Positions 1 to 7,607 of a stretch of 64,000 nucleotides of DNA are shown here, piece by piece. Source of the stretch: Maricaulis sp. (GTDB taxonomy: Bacteria; Pseudomonadota; Alphaproteobacteria; Caulobacterales; Maricaulaceae); contig NZ_JASBRI010000007.1 in NCBI RefSeq assembly GCF_030149515.1, forward strand, positions 62,001 to 126,000. The letters are read 5' to 3'. Position 1 is the stretch's first letter, and each line of letters starts with the position of its first letter. A program made the position numbers and the translations under genes. The notes under the pieces are model-generated. The model was not told where the DNA came from. It did no database searches and worked only from the letters and a program-made list of their open reading frames with translations.

Positions 1-5
1 CTTTC

Positions 6-665
6 TCATTCCGTCTCGGCCGGTTCGTTGACCGCCTGGCGGATCGCATCGGCCAGCACGGCCGGTTCCTGTGCTCCGGACACAGCGAAACGGCCGTTGA
101 AGATATAGGTCGGTACGCCCGAGACGCCGAGCTTGCGATAGAACATCTCTTCTTCCCAGACCGCCTTTTCGTCCCGGTCGGTGGCGAGGAGGCCGGCAAT
201 GATCGCGCCGTCCAGTCCTGCTCCGGCGGCGATTTCTGCCAGTACGGCCGGATCGCCGATATCACGGCTGTCCCGGAAGAACGCCTCGAACAGGCCCTCG
301 GCGACGGGTGCGGCGAGGCCCTGACCTTCAGCCCATCGCATCACGCGGTGGGCGTTCAGCGTGTTGGGGCGGACCGGTATGTCGTCGAAGCGGAATTCGA
401 TTCCTGCCGCCGGTGCGGCCTGTTCCAGATAGTCGCGCATCTGTTTCCAGTGCGCGGAATTCCCGCCGGAGAATTTCGCCTTCATGTAGTCGCGATAGGG
501 CTTGCCCTCGCGCGGCAGGGCCGGATCGAGCTGGTAAGGGCGCCAGAGCGTTTCCACTCGCACCTCGGGCACGCTGGCGACGGCCGCATCCCAGTTGCGC
601 TTGCCGAGCCAGCACCAGGGGCAGACGAGATCGGCAACGATATCGACGGAGATTGAGTTAGCCAT
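6..665 (-). CDS. DsbA-family oxidoreductase, FrnE-like
   Basis: A 219-residue protein of the thioredoxin-fold DsbA/FrnE family (often annotated 2-hydroxychromene-2-carboxylate isomerase family or polyketide biosynthesis DithioI isomerase). The N-terminus has a strand followed by the redox motif CPWCW (about residues 15-19), a long helical insertion, and the cis-Pro region GVSGVPTYIFNGRFAVSGAQ near the C-terminus, as expected for this family. There is no signal peptide, so it is inferred to be cytoplasmic, where FrnE-type proteins act as disulfide oxidoreductases in oxidative stress. The length is normal and the ATG at 665 begins the conserved fold directly. The physiological substrate cannot be told from sequence. 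Confidence 0.9.
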   Translation of the reverse strand: MANSISVDIVADLVCPWCWLGKRNWDAAVASVPEVRVETLWRPYQLDPALPREGKPYRDYMKAKFSGGNSAHWKQMRDYLEQAAPAAGIEFRFDDIPVRPNTLNAHRVMRWAEGQGLAAPVAEGLFEAFFRDSRDIGDPAVLAEIAAGAGLDGAIIAGLLATDRDEKAVWEEEMFYRKLGVSGVPTYIFNGRFAVSGAQEPAVLADAIRQAVNEPAETE

Positions 666-719
666 GCGCCAGAGTTAGGCGGTTTTGCTCGATAATGCGA
701 GAGGTGCGCACGGCCGGAT

Positions 720-773
720 CGTCATCCCCCACGCCGGCAACACGCCAATGGAGACATCGACTGGGGGATGACG
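720..773. repeat. Inverted repeat, REP-like or terminator hairpin
   Basis: Two perfect 12-nt arms, CGTCATCCCCCA at 720-731 and TGGGGGATGACG at 762-773, are separated by 30 nt. The element lies between the FrnE-like gene and the end of the small gene at 808-1026. It could terminate that minus-strand gene, but there is no T-run, and arms of the CGTCATCCC type are common in dispersed REP-like elements of alphaproteobacteria. Confidence 0.6.
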
Positions 774-807
774 CCCACCGGCCATCCACCGACCGAGAAG
801 GGCCTGC

Positions 808-1026
808 TCAGGCAGTGATGTCGAGCAGGGTATCCGTCATGTCCGCGGCCGTTCGTGCGACGGCGGCGGCTGCTGCGTGCGTTGCCTCGGCCCGTTTCAC
901 CGCCACCGCAGCCTGGATGATGTCCTGGCCCCGGACGGCATTGGCCACCATCTGGGACCCGGCGGCGCTGGCCTGGGACTGGGCGGCGATCATGCCGGTC
1001 ACTGCGGTGTTGAAGGCAACGTTCAT
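808..1026 (-). CDS. Small flagellar basal-body-rod-like protein
   Basis: A 72-residue protein. Its first 30 residues (TAVTGMIAAQSQASAAGSQM and following VANAV) resemble the N-terminal motif shared by axial flagellar proteins such as FlgB, FlgC, FlgE and FlgK (SGMxAAxxxLxxxxxNIAN). Its tail, TAADMTDTLLDITA, resembles their C-terminal heptad helix (TADEMLxxLLDI). It thus looks like the two terminal helices of a rod/hook protein with the central domain missing. Composition is Ala-rich and helical, with no signal peptide or membrane segment. Axial-family resemblance is seen by eye; whether it is exported, assembled or regulatory is unknown. The ATG at 1026 is the only good start. Confidence 0.7.
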   Translation of the reverse strand: MNVAFNTAVTGMIAAQSQASAAGSQMVANAVRGQDIIQAAVAVKRAEATHAAAAAVARTAADMTDTLLDITA

Positions 1027-1218
1027 GACACGCAGACTATCGCGCGGTCGGCCGGAACGGCAGCGCTAACTGGCGACAGGGTTAAGGCATGGTTTCCAGG
1101 ACGGGACGGGCGTCTGTCCCGGGGGATGCGCCGCATACCGTTCCCGCTATTGTCTTGCCGGGCTACGTGGGAGACAGTCGCAATCCATCAACGGCGAACG
1201 AAAGGTGCCTTATCCGTC

Positions 1219-1791
1219 ATGACCACGTCTTCTTCCCCGACCCTCAAGGTTGAGTTCGATCTGTCCGATGCCGATCTCGACTTCTTCCGGGATCGCCTCG
1301 ACAAGGCACGCGAGTCCCTGGGTGCGGCGGATGAGAGCCGGATCCTGTCCGGTGTTTCCGACATGCTGGACAAGGCCCGCGCCTCCAACCCGCCAGTGTT
1401 CGTCAAGCAGCGGCTCGACCAGCTTGGCCCGATGCTAGCGATGCTGGAAGACAAGGAATGGAAGCTGGAAGGCGAGGACCGCAAGAACGTACTCGACGCC
1501 CTGGCCTACTTCGCCGATCCGGATGATTTGATCCCCGACGCGACGCCGGTTCTTGGTTATGTCGACGATGCAATCATGATCGATCTTGTGGCCGCGAGCC
1601 TGACGGCAGAGCTGGAAGCCTATGCCGACTTCGTCGCCCACCGCGAGGATCTCAAGGCTGGCCAAGCCAAGGACCTCGCCCCGCTGGATGAGGCGCGCGA
1701 CTTCATGCAGCAGCGCATGCGGCGCCGGCGGATGCGGGCCCGCGCGAGCGGCAGATGGCCCCACGCGACGACCATTCGTCACTATTTCTAG
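1219..1791 (+). CDS. DUF1232 (YkvA-like) protein
   Basis: A 190-residue protein with a DUF1232 core around residues 95-125 (YFADPDDLIPDATPVLGYVD, then DAIMIDLV). The signature is the DLIPDxxPxxGxxDD motif typical of YkvA-type proteins. In other members the domain often sits with membrane helices, but none is obvious here. The C-terminal tail is strongly basic (QQRMRRRRMRARASGR), which could bind nucleic acid or membrane lipid; this is inference. The start at 1219 is chosen because the upstream extension of the frame is low-complexity and overlaps the intergenic region. Convergent with the aminotransferase downstream. Molecular function of the family is unknown. Confidence 0.8.
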   Translation: MTTSSSPTLKVEFDLSDADLDFFRDRLDKARESLGAADESRILSGVSDMLDKARASNPPVFVKQRLDQLGPMLAMLEDKEWKLEGEDRKNVLDALAYFADPDDLIPDATPVLGYVDDAIMIDLVAASLTAELEAYADFVAHREDLKAGQAKDLAPLDEARDFMQQRMRRRRMRARASGRWPHATTIRHYF

Positions 1792-1841
1792 ATTTGATGC
1801 CGAATTTGCCGGGGCGCGTACCGAGGGTGCGCGCCCCTTGG

Positions 1842-3050
1842 CTAGATGGCCCTGATCGCCGGCCGCCGCGTCTTCAGAAATTCGCCGACGCCGCGTGCGG
1901 CCTGGCGGATGCGCTGTTCGTTTTCCACCAGTGCCAGGCGGACATAGCCCTCGCCATGCTCGCCGAAGCCGATGCCGGGGGCGACGGCGACGCCGGCCTC
2001 CTTCATCAGCTGGATGGAAAATTCCAGCGATCCCATCTCCTCACACCCTTGCGGTAGCGGGGCCCAGGCGAACATCGAGGCCTCGGGCGCCGGGATGATC
2101 CAGCCGACCCGGCCGAAGCTTTCCACCAGAACGTCGCGCCGGTGCCTGTAAATGCGCCGGGTTTCCTCGACGCAGTCCTGCGGCCCGTCCAGCGCGGCAC
2201 AGGCGGCAACCTGGACCGGCGTGTAGGCGCCATAGTCGAGATAGGATTTTACCCGGGCCAGGGCGCTGACGAGGCGCTCCGATCCCGCGGCGAAACCGAC
2301 GCGGAAACCGGCCATGGAATAGGTCTTGGACATCGACGTGAACTCGATCGTCCGCTCCTTCGCGCCGGCCACCTGCAGCATGGACGGGCAGGGTTCGTCG
2401 CCGAAATAGATCTCGGCATAGGCCAGGTCGGACAGGATGAAGAGATCGTGCTTCTGCGCGAATTTCACCACATCCTTGTAGAAGTCCAGCGAGGCAGTCT
2501 GTGCCGTGGGGTTGGAGGGGAAACAGACCACGACGGCGATCGGGCTCGGGACCGAATGCCTCGCTGCATGCTCGAGCCCGCGGAGATAGTCTTCCGGCGA
2601 GGGGGCGTGCACATGCCGGATGGTGCCCCCGGCTATGAGGAAGCCGAAGGTATGGATGGGGTAGGAGGGCGATGGCGCCAGCACCACATCGCCCGGCGCC
2701 GTGATCGCCTGAGCGAGATTGGCAAAACCCTCCTTCGAACCCAGCGTAACGATGACTTCGGAGTCCGGATCCAGATCAACATCGAAACGGCGCTTGTAGT
2801 AGCGCGCCTGGGCCTTGCGCAGTCCGGCAATCCCGCGTGAGGCGGAATAACCATTGGTGCGCGCCTTGTCGGCGGTGTCCTTGAGCTTGTCCAGGATGTG
2901 CGGCGGTGTTGGCAGATCGGGATTGCCCATGCCGAAATCGATGATGTCGGCGCCGTCGGCCCGCAATTGCGCCTTCAGGCGATTGACTTCTTCGAAAACA
3001 TAGGGCGGCAGGCGCTTTGTGCGGTGAAATTCCATTGCTTGATCCGGCAT
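1842..3050 (-). CDS. PLP-dependent aminotransferase, AlaC/LL-DAP aminotransferase-like
   Basis: A 402-residue fold-type I class I/II aminotransferase. The N-terminus MEFHRTKRLPPYVFEEVN and the substrate-site GMGNPDLPTPPHILDKL are characteristic of the AlaC / LL-diaminopimelate aminotransferase-like subfamily of proteobacteria. The PLP lysine lies in SMSKTYSMAGFRVGF, with the cofactor Asp/Tyr in DLAYAEIYF. It probably transfers an amino group between alanine (or a related amino acid) and 2-oxoglutarate in the cytosol. The ATG at 3050 was chosen because GGGAG precedes it at proper spacing; the frame stays open upstream but that extension has no homology character. Exact substrate is not decided by sequence. 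Confidence 0.9.
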   Translation of the reverse strand: MPDQAMEFHRTKRLPPYVFEEVNRLKAQLRADGADIIDFGMGNPDLPTPPHILDKLKDTADKARTNGYSASRGIAGLRKAQARYYKRRFDVDLDPDSEVIVTLGSKEGFANLAQAITAPGDVVLAPSPSYPIHTFGFLIAGGTIRHVHAPSPEDYLRGLEHAARHSVPSPIAVVVCFPSNPTAQTASLDFYKDVVKFAQKHDLFILSDLAYAEIYFGDEPCPSMLQVAGAKERTIEFTSMSKTYSMAGFRVGFAAGSERLVSALARVKSYLDYGAYTPVQVAACAALDGPQDCVEETRRIYRHRRDVLVESFGRVGWIIPAPEASMFAWAPLPQGCEEMGSLEFSIQLMKEAGVAVAPGIGFGEHGEGYVRLALVENEQRIRQAARGVGEFLKTRRPAIRAI

Positions 3051-3244
3051 GCTCGAATTTTCTCCCACTAACGCACGGCTGCTGCGCCGCATCAAGAGGC
3101 TAGGGACAGGCCGGGGCCGGATTTCGCAGGATTGGTGGCCAGATTGGGGTTTTTGCGCTTGTCTTCCTGACATGCCGTGCAGAGGAAATCCTCGCCCATT
3201 GCCGCAACGCCCTCTAATCTCCCGTCAAAACTCGGGGAGAGACC

Positions 3245-3661
3245 ATGTTCCAATCCATGATGACGCCGGTGCTGGCACTTGTCGCCTGGACGCTGGTGAT
3301 GTGGCTGTGGATGTATGCCACGCGCATTCCGGCCATGCAGAAGGCCGGAATCGATGCCGGAAAAATTCAGGACCCGGCCGAGCTGAACTCATTGCCCATC
3401 GAGATCCGCCGCATCGGGCACAATTACAACCATCTGCACGAACAGCCGGTGATCTTCTATGCGCTGGCGATCTATTCCCATCTGGTCGGGGTGGCCGACG
3501 AGCTGAACATCATGCTGGCCTGGGCCTATGTAGGCCTGCGCATCCTGCATTCGCTCATCCAGGCCCTGTGGAACTTTGTTCCGGTGCGCTTCCTGGTCTT
3601 CGTCGCGGGGAGCCTGGTGCTGATCGCGATGACAGTGCGGAACGGGATCGCCTTGTTCTAG
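3245..3661 (+). CDS. MAPEG family membrane protein
   Basis: A 138-residue integral membrane protein with about four hydrophobic segments (residues roughly 5-27, 70-90, 93-108 and 117-137). The family signature is the second-helix region [20 protein letters not shown], with the conserved polar residues of MAPEG (membrane-associated proteins in eicosanoid and glutathione metabolism). A GGGGAGAG ribosome-binding site precedes the ATG. Bacterial members are of unknown substrate; a role in glutathione conjugation or detoxification is only family-based. It is a single gene, upstream of prfA and transcribed in the same direction, but separated by a repeat-containing spacer. Confidence 0.85.
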   Translation: MFQSMMTPVLALVAWTLVMWLWMYATRIPAMQKAGIDAGKIQDPAELNSLPIEIRRIGHNYNHLHEQPVIFYALAIYSHLVGVADELNIMLAWAYVGLRILHSLIQALWNFVPVRFLVFVAGSLVLIAMTVRNGIALF

Positions 3662-3678
3662 CGGATCAAGCACCTTTA

Positions 3679-3704
3679 CCGGGAAGCGCGTAGCGCCATC
3701 CGGG
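3679..3704. repeat. Interspersed palindromic repeat, copy 1
   Basis: An imperfect palindrome with CCGGGAAGCGCG on the left and AGCGCCATCCGGG on the right lies in the 169-nt MAPEG-prfA spacer. The same palindromic design recurs, inverted, at 59449-59475. The rest of the spacer is GC-rich with further short inverted repeats (for example around CCCACGGTCGGGAGACCGTG, 3730-3750). It looks like a dispersed REP-type element. Confidence 0.5.
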
Positions 3705-3830
3705 GGCTCGGGTCCCCGATCGGAACCCTCCCACGGTCGGGAGACCGTGCGTCCCGGCGAAGGCGGGCGATCCGCCGCCACAGCAAAATCATCTTTTCCC
3801 TCGCTCTCACAGCCCCTAAACACTAGCCCC

Positions 3831-4901
3831 ATGCACGCACCCGAAGCCCGACTCGCCCAGGTGATCGACCGGTTCGACCAGGTGGAAGCCCGCCTGGGGG
3901 CCGCGGCCGATCCCGATGAAATTGTCAAACTCTCGAAGGAGCATGCCGAGCTCAAGCCCGTGGCCGAGAAGGCGAACGAGCTCAAGGCTGCGCGCCAGGA
4001 ACTTGAGGACCTGGCCGAGATGATGGAAAGCGGCGACGCCGAAATGGCGGACATGGCACGCGACGAATACTACCAGCTCAAGGAACGCCTGCCCGATCTC
4101 GAGCATGAAATGTCATTGCTGCTGCTGCCGAAGGATCGTGACGACAGCGCCAATGCCCTGATCGAGATCCGCGCCGGCACGGGCGGCGACGAGGCCGCCC
4201 TGTTCGCCGGCGATCTCTACGGCATGTATCAGCGCTATGCCCAGCTGCAGGGCTGGAGCTGGGAACTGGTCTCGGCGTCCGAGGGCGAACATGGCGGCTT
4301 CAAGGAAGTCATCGCCGCCGTGTCGGGCAACGGCGTGTTCGGACGGCTGAAATTCGAAAGCGGCGTACACCGGGTCCAGCGCGTGCCGGCGACGGAAAGC
4401 CAGGGGCGGATTCACACCTCGGCGGCCACGGTTGCCATCATGCCGCAGCCGGAGGATGTCGATATCGATCTCGACATGAACGAGGTCCGCGTCGATACGA
4501 TGCGCGCTTCTGGTGCGGGCGGGCAGCACGTCAACAAGACCGACAGCGCGGTCCGCATGACCCATATTCCTACCGGGCTGGTCGTGGTCTGCCAGGAAAA
4601 GTCCCAGCACCAGAACCGGGCTCGGGCCGCCGAGTTGCTGAAGGCCAAGCTCTACGACATGCAGCGCGAGGCTGCCGCCGCTGAACGCGCGGCGGAACGC
4701 AAGGGGCAGATCGGATCCGGCGACCGGTCCGAGCGCATCCGCACCTATAATTATCCCCAGGGCCGCGTGTCCGATCACCGCATCAATCTCACCCTCTACA
4801 AGCTGGAGGACATTGTTGCCGGAGACGGGCTGGACGAAGTGATATCGGCCCTGATTGCGGAAGATCAGGCGGCCCGCCTGGCGGCGCTGGAAGACGCCTG
4901 A
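3831..4901 (+). CDS. prfA: Peptide chain release factor 1
   Basis: A 356-residue RF1. It recognises UAA and UAG stop codons and releases the nascent chain on the ribosome. The codon-recognition motif of RF1 is visible as PAT in [18 protein letters not shown], and the peptidyl-hydrolysis motif GGQ is at residues 230-232 in [16 protein letters not shown]-terminal helical domain, domain 2/4 core and domain 3 follow in normal order and the length is standard. The start at 3831 ([15 protein letters not shown]) fits family N-termini. Only 7 nt separate it from prmC, whose product methylates the GGQ glutamine, so the two form a functional operon. Confidence 0.98.
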   Translation: MHAPEARLAQVIDRFDQVEARLGAAADPDEIVKLSKEHAELKPVAEKANELKAARQELEDLAEMMESGDAEMADMARDEYYQLKERLPDLEHEMSLLLLPKDRDDSANALIEIRAGTGGDEAALFAGDLYGMYQRYAQLQGWSWELVSASEGEHGGFKEVIAAVSGNGVFGRLKFESGVHRVQRVPATESQGRIHTSAATVAIMPQPEDVDIDLDMNEVRVDTMRASGAGGQHVNKTDSAVRMTHIPTGLVVVCQEKSQHQNRARAAELLKAKLYDMQREAAAAERAAERKGQIGSGDRSERIRTYNYPQGRVSDHRINLTLYKLEDIVAGDGLDEVISALIAEDQAARLAALEDA

Positions 4902-4908
4902 GCCGGTC

Positions 4909-5841
4909 ATGTCCGGACCTTTCGACAAGCTGGTGAGCGAAGCCCGGGCCGAATTCGATGCTGCGGACAGCAAACCCCTTCGCGAAGCCTGGCAGGGGCT
5001 CGGTCTTGCGGATATCCGCCGCGACCTCGTGCGGCGCTTGGCCGAGGCCGGCATCGGCGAGGCCGAGGCGGAGACGCGCCATCTGCTGGCTCGTGTTCTT
5101 GCGCCCGATACGCTGGCGCAGGCCCTTGCCGATCCGGCCCTGGTCTCCTGGCAGCGCATCGCGCATCTGGCTGATCTGTCCTGGCTGCGCCTTCAGCGCA
5201 AGCCTCTCAGCCAGGTTCTGGGTTCGCAACCCTTCTGGACTCTCGATCTCAAGGTGACGTCCGATGTGCTGACCCCGCGGGCCGACACCGAAATCCTGGT
5301 GGAGGCCGTGCTGGCGCGTTGCGAAACGGACGAGGCCGTCCTCCTCGATCTGGGCACCGGATCCGGTGCGATACTGCTGGCCTTGCTCAGCGAGCGACTC
5401 GGCTGGAGCGGGCTGGGCGTCGAGCTGTCCGAAGCGGCACTCGCCGTGGCGCGGGACAACGCGATGCGTTGCCGTCTGGCGAATCGTGCCCGCTTCCTGC
5501 GAGGGCGTTGGAGCGAAGGGCTGGCCGGTGCGGCCTTCGATATCGTGGTGTCCAACCCGCCCTACATCGTTTCCAGTGTGCTGGCCGGACTGGACCCGGA
5601 AGTGCGCGACCACGAACCGGGCATCGCCCTGGATGGCGGCGGGGACGGGCTGGACGCTTATCGTGCGATCTTGGGCGACATGCGGCGAATCCTCAGACCC
5701 GGTGGGCTTTTCGCGCTGGAGATCGGCTACGACCAGGGCGCGACGGTATCGGCGCTTGCACGGTTGGCGGGTCTGGCGGAGATCGCTGTTGTCCCGGACC
5801 TGGCGGGCCATGACCGTGTGGTTATCGGATGCAACAGTTAA
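4909..5841 (+). CDS. prmC: Release factor glutamine methyltransferase
   Basis: A 310-residue class I SAM-dependent methyltransferase (HemK/PrmC). It N5-methylates the glutamine of the GGQ motif of RF1 and RF2. An N-terminal helical substrate-binding domain (about residues 1-105) precedes the Rossmann domain with LLDLGTGSGAILLALL (SAM motif I) and the catalytic NPPY at residues 216-219. The ATG at 4909 lies 8 nt after the prfA stop, and an earlier in-frame ATG inside prfA is unlikely. The N-terminal domain is slightly longer than in Escherichia coli PrmC. Genomic coupling to its substrate gene prfA supports the call. Confidence 0.96.
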   Translation: MSGPFDKLVSEARAEFDAADSKPLREAWQGLGLADIRRDLVRRLAEAGIGEAEAETRHLLARVLAPDTLAQALADPALVSWQRIAHLADLSWLRLQRKPLSQVLGSQPFWTLDLKVTSDVLTPRADTEILVEAVLARCETDEAVLLDLGTGSGAILLALLSERLGWSGLGVELSEAALAVARDNAMRCRLANRARFLRGRWSEGLAGAAFDIVVSNPPYIVSSVLAGLDPEVRDHEPGIALDGGGDGLDAYRAILGDMRRILRPGGLFALEIGYDQGATVSALARLAGLAEIAVVPDLAGHDRVVIGCNS

Positions 5842-5885
5842 AAGGGCTTGGAATGCGCGCTTTGGCGGTCTAGGGTCGATCCCAC

Positions 5886-5943
5886 GGCAGGTGGATCGCG
5901 CCAGTACGGGGGTCTCGCGCGGCCGGATGAGCCACCTGCCTTT
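5886..5943 (+). terminator. Long hairpin after prmC
   Basis: GGCAGGTGG at 5886-5894 pairs with CCACCTGCC at 5932-5940, followed by TTTAT. The 37-nt interior is GC-rich and can form a smaller inner helix. Position 45 nt after prmC suggests a terminator for prfA-prmC; the long interior leaves room for a structured leader or small RNA before the gene at 6056. Confidence 0.5.
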
Positions 5944-6055
5944 ATCCGGCCAATTCGACGATCAACGTGATTGAAGGCGCACAGGCTTGCACCTGCAAAT
6001 GCACAGCAAAGCCAGATAGTTTGAATAGCATCGCTGTTAACCAGGGATAGGCGAT

Positions 6056-6694
6056 ATGAAGCGTCAACGCGGTCGAGGACGTAAGTCCGGAAACCCGGCA
6101 AACCGCAGCTATGAGAGCAATGGCCCGGAAGTGAAGATCCGCGGCAATGCCTCCCAGATTTACGACAAGTATCTGCAGCTGGCGCGCGATGCGTCGTCGG
6201 CAGGGGACCGGGTGCGCGCCGAAAACCTCTACCAGCACGCCGAACACTATTTCCGCATCATCCAGGCCAATCAGCCCAAGCGCGATCCGAACCAGGATGA
6301 CAGCGACAATGCCGAAGCATCCGGCGATGACGAGGATTACGATCAGTCCTCCGACGACAACCAGTCCCCGGGCAATAGCGGGCAATCCCGCAATCGCCGG
6401 GGCCGGGGCCGTCAGCGCCAGCAACCGCAGCAGCAGTCCGGTCAGGACGATCCGCTGGGTGTGGTGACGCCGGAAGGTGAAGCATCCTCGGCCAATGGCG
6501 AGGACAAGTCCGACAGCTCGGGCGATAGCGAGGACGATGCGCCGCGCCGCCGGACCCGCCGGCCGCGCCGCACCAAGGCCGAGATCGCAGCCGACAAGGC
6601 TGCTGCGGAAGCCGCGCTGGAAAACGCCGGTTCCGGCTCGGATGATGGCGACCGTACAGGTGGTGGCGACGATTCCACCAGCGAAGCGGCCTAG
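6056..6694 (+). CDS. DUF4167 domain-containing protein
   Basis: A 212-residue protein. The N-terminal 75 residues (KRQRGRGRKSGNPANRSYES, then GNASQIYDKYLQLARDA and NLYQHAEHYFRIIQA) match DUF4167, an alphaproteobacterial domain of unknown function with a basic RG/RK-rich start. The remainder is low-complexity and disordered: an acidic Asp/Ser stretch, a Gln/Arg patch (GRGRQRQQPQQQSGQ) and a basic RRRTRRPRRTKAEIAADKA segment. The composition suggests an RNA- or DNA-binding protein, which is inference. A TTAACCA half-site occurs 19 nt before the start. Its stop codon abuts the convergent MOSC gene with no gap. Confidence 0.88.
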   Translation: MKRQRGRGRKSGNPANRSYESNGPEVKIRGNASQIYDKYLQLARDASSAGDRVRAENLYQHAEHYFRIIQANQPKRDPNQDDSDNAEASGDDEDYDQSSDDNQSPGNSGQSRNRRGRGRQRQQPQQQSGQDDPLGVVTPEGEASSANGEDKSDSSGDSEDDAPRRRTRRPRRTKAEIAADKAAAEAALENAGSGSDDGDRTGGGDDSTSEAA

Positions 6695-7450
6695 TCAGCC
6701 GATCGGCTCCACCGGATCGCCCAGGGCGATCCGGCCGCTGGACTTTACGTCGAGATATAGGCCGCAATCGGTGTGGCCATAGTGTTCAAACAGGATTTTC
6801 GGCACGTCGATATCGCGTGTGCCGGTGGCCAGGTTGACGCTGGTGGCGGCGCAGCGGCCGATGCGCCGTTCGACCCGCAGGCGAACTTCGCCGATTCGGA
6901 TATCCTGGCCGGTCCAACCGAATTCGGCCCAGGGCTCCAGGCCGTCGATCAGCACATTGCCGCGAAAGCGGACCGGGTCGAGCGGCTTACCCGCCGTTTC
7001 CGACAGGTCGCGAACCGAGGCGGCATTGATCAGCGAAATGTGCGGCTCGGGTATGTCGGTCATCGCCTGACCGGGCGCGTGGACGATGCGCAGACCGCCG
7101 CGAATGTCCTCGCCCAGCAGGTCGTTCAGCAGGTCGAATAGCGGCGGATGGGTTGCTGCGTCGTCGAGGATCACGCTCGTCTCGCGACCGTCGAGCGATA
7201 CGGTGAACCGCCGGTCCAGCGTGCAGTAGCGGCAGCTCAGCCGGGCCAGCCCTGCCTGTCCGGCCAGCATCAGGAAATGCTTTTTCTTCACATGCGCCGG
7301 ATGGGCCGGATCGAACGGACTTTGACCGTGCTCAATGGCGAAGGCGCGATCGTCTGGAAGAGTATGGCCCGCTTCAAGGTCAACTTCGGTCAGCCAGTCA
7401 GGGCCGAGACCTTTTACGGGAAAGCGGGCGATCGCGGTAAGCTGGGGCAT
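6695..7450 (-). CDS. MOSC domain-containing protein
   Basis: A 251-residue protein with an N-terminal MOSC_N beta-barrel (MPQLTAIARFPVKGLGPDWL) followed by a MOSC domain. The conserved cysteine of the MOSC core is in RRIGRCAATSVNLATG. MOSC proteins handle sulfur or molybdenum cofactor chemistry (for example the sulfurase C-terminal domain and mARC-like N-hydroxylamine reduction). No Fe-S domain is attached. The start at 7450 was chosen from family similarity; the frame runs another 53 codons upstream into the clpB promoter region, which is unlikely to be translated. Substrate unknown. Confidence 0.85.
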   Translation of the reverse strand: MPQLTAIARFPVKGLGPDWLTEVDLEAGHTLPDDRAFAIEHGQSPFDPAHPAHVKKKHFLMLAGQAGLARLSCRYCTLDRRFTVSLDGRETSVILDDAATHPPLFDLLNDLLGEDIRGGLRIVHAPGQAMTDIPEPHISLINAASVRDLSETAGKPLDPVRFRGNVLIDGLEPWAEFGWTGQDIRIGEVRLRVERRIGRCAATSVNLATGTRDIDVPKILFEHYGHTDCGLYLDVKSSGRIALGDPVEPIG

Positions 7451-7555
7451 GCGGGCTGAGTCGAACCGGTCTGGAGGGGCCAAATGTCGCGACTGAAACA
7501 CTTGTGTGACATGCACGCCACACCTACATGCCAGTCGAAACGCGAACGCACCGTG

Positions 7556-7586
7556 CTTGAACAAGGCGGTGCGGCGCACCCTATCT
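7556..7586 (+). promoter_or_regulatory. RpoH (sigma-32)-type heat-shock promoter for clpB
   Basis: CTTGAA at 7556-7561, an 18-nt spacer, and CCTATCT at 7580-7586 match the alphaproteobacterial RpoH pattern (CTTGAA, about 17 nt, CYTATNT). The -10-like element ends 21 nt before the clpB ATG, leaving room for the GGGAGA ribosome-binding site at 7597-7602. ClpB is a classic RpoH target. Confidence 0.75.
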
Positions 7587-7607
7587 CGCCTCAATCGGGA
7601 GATCGAC

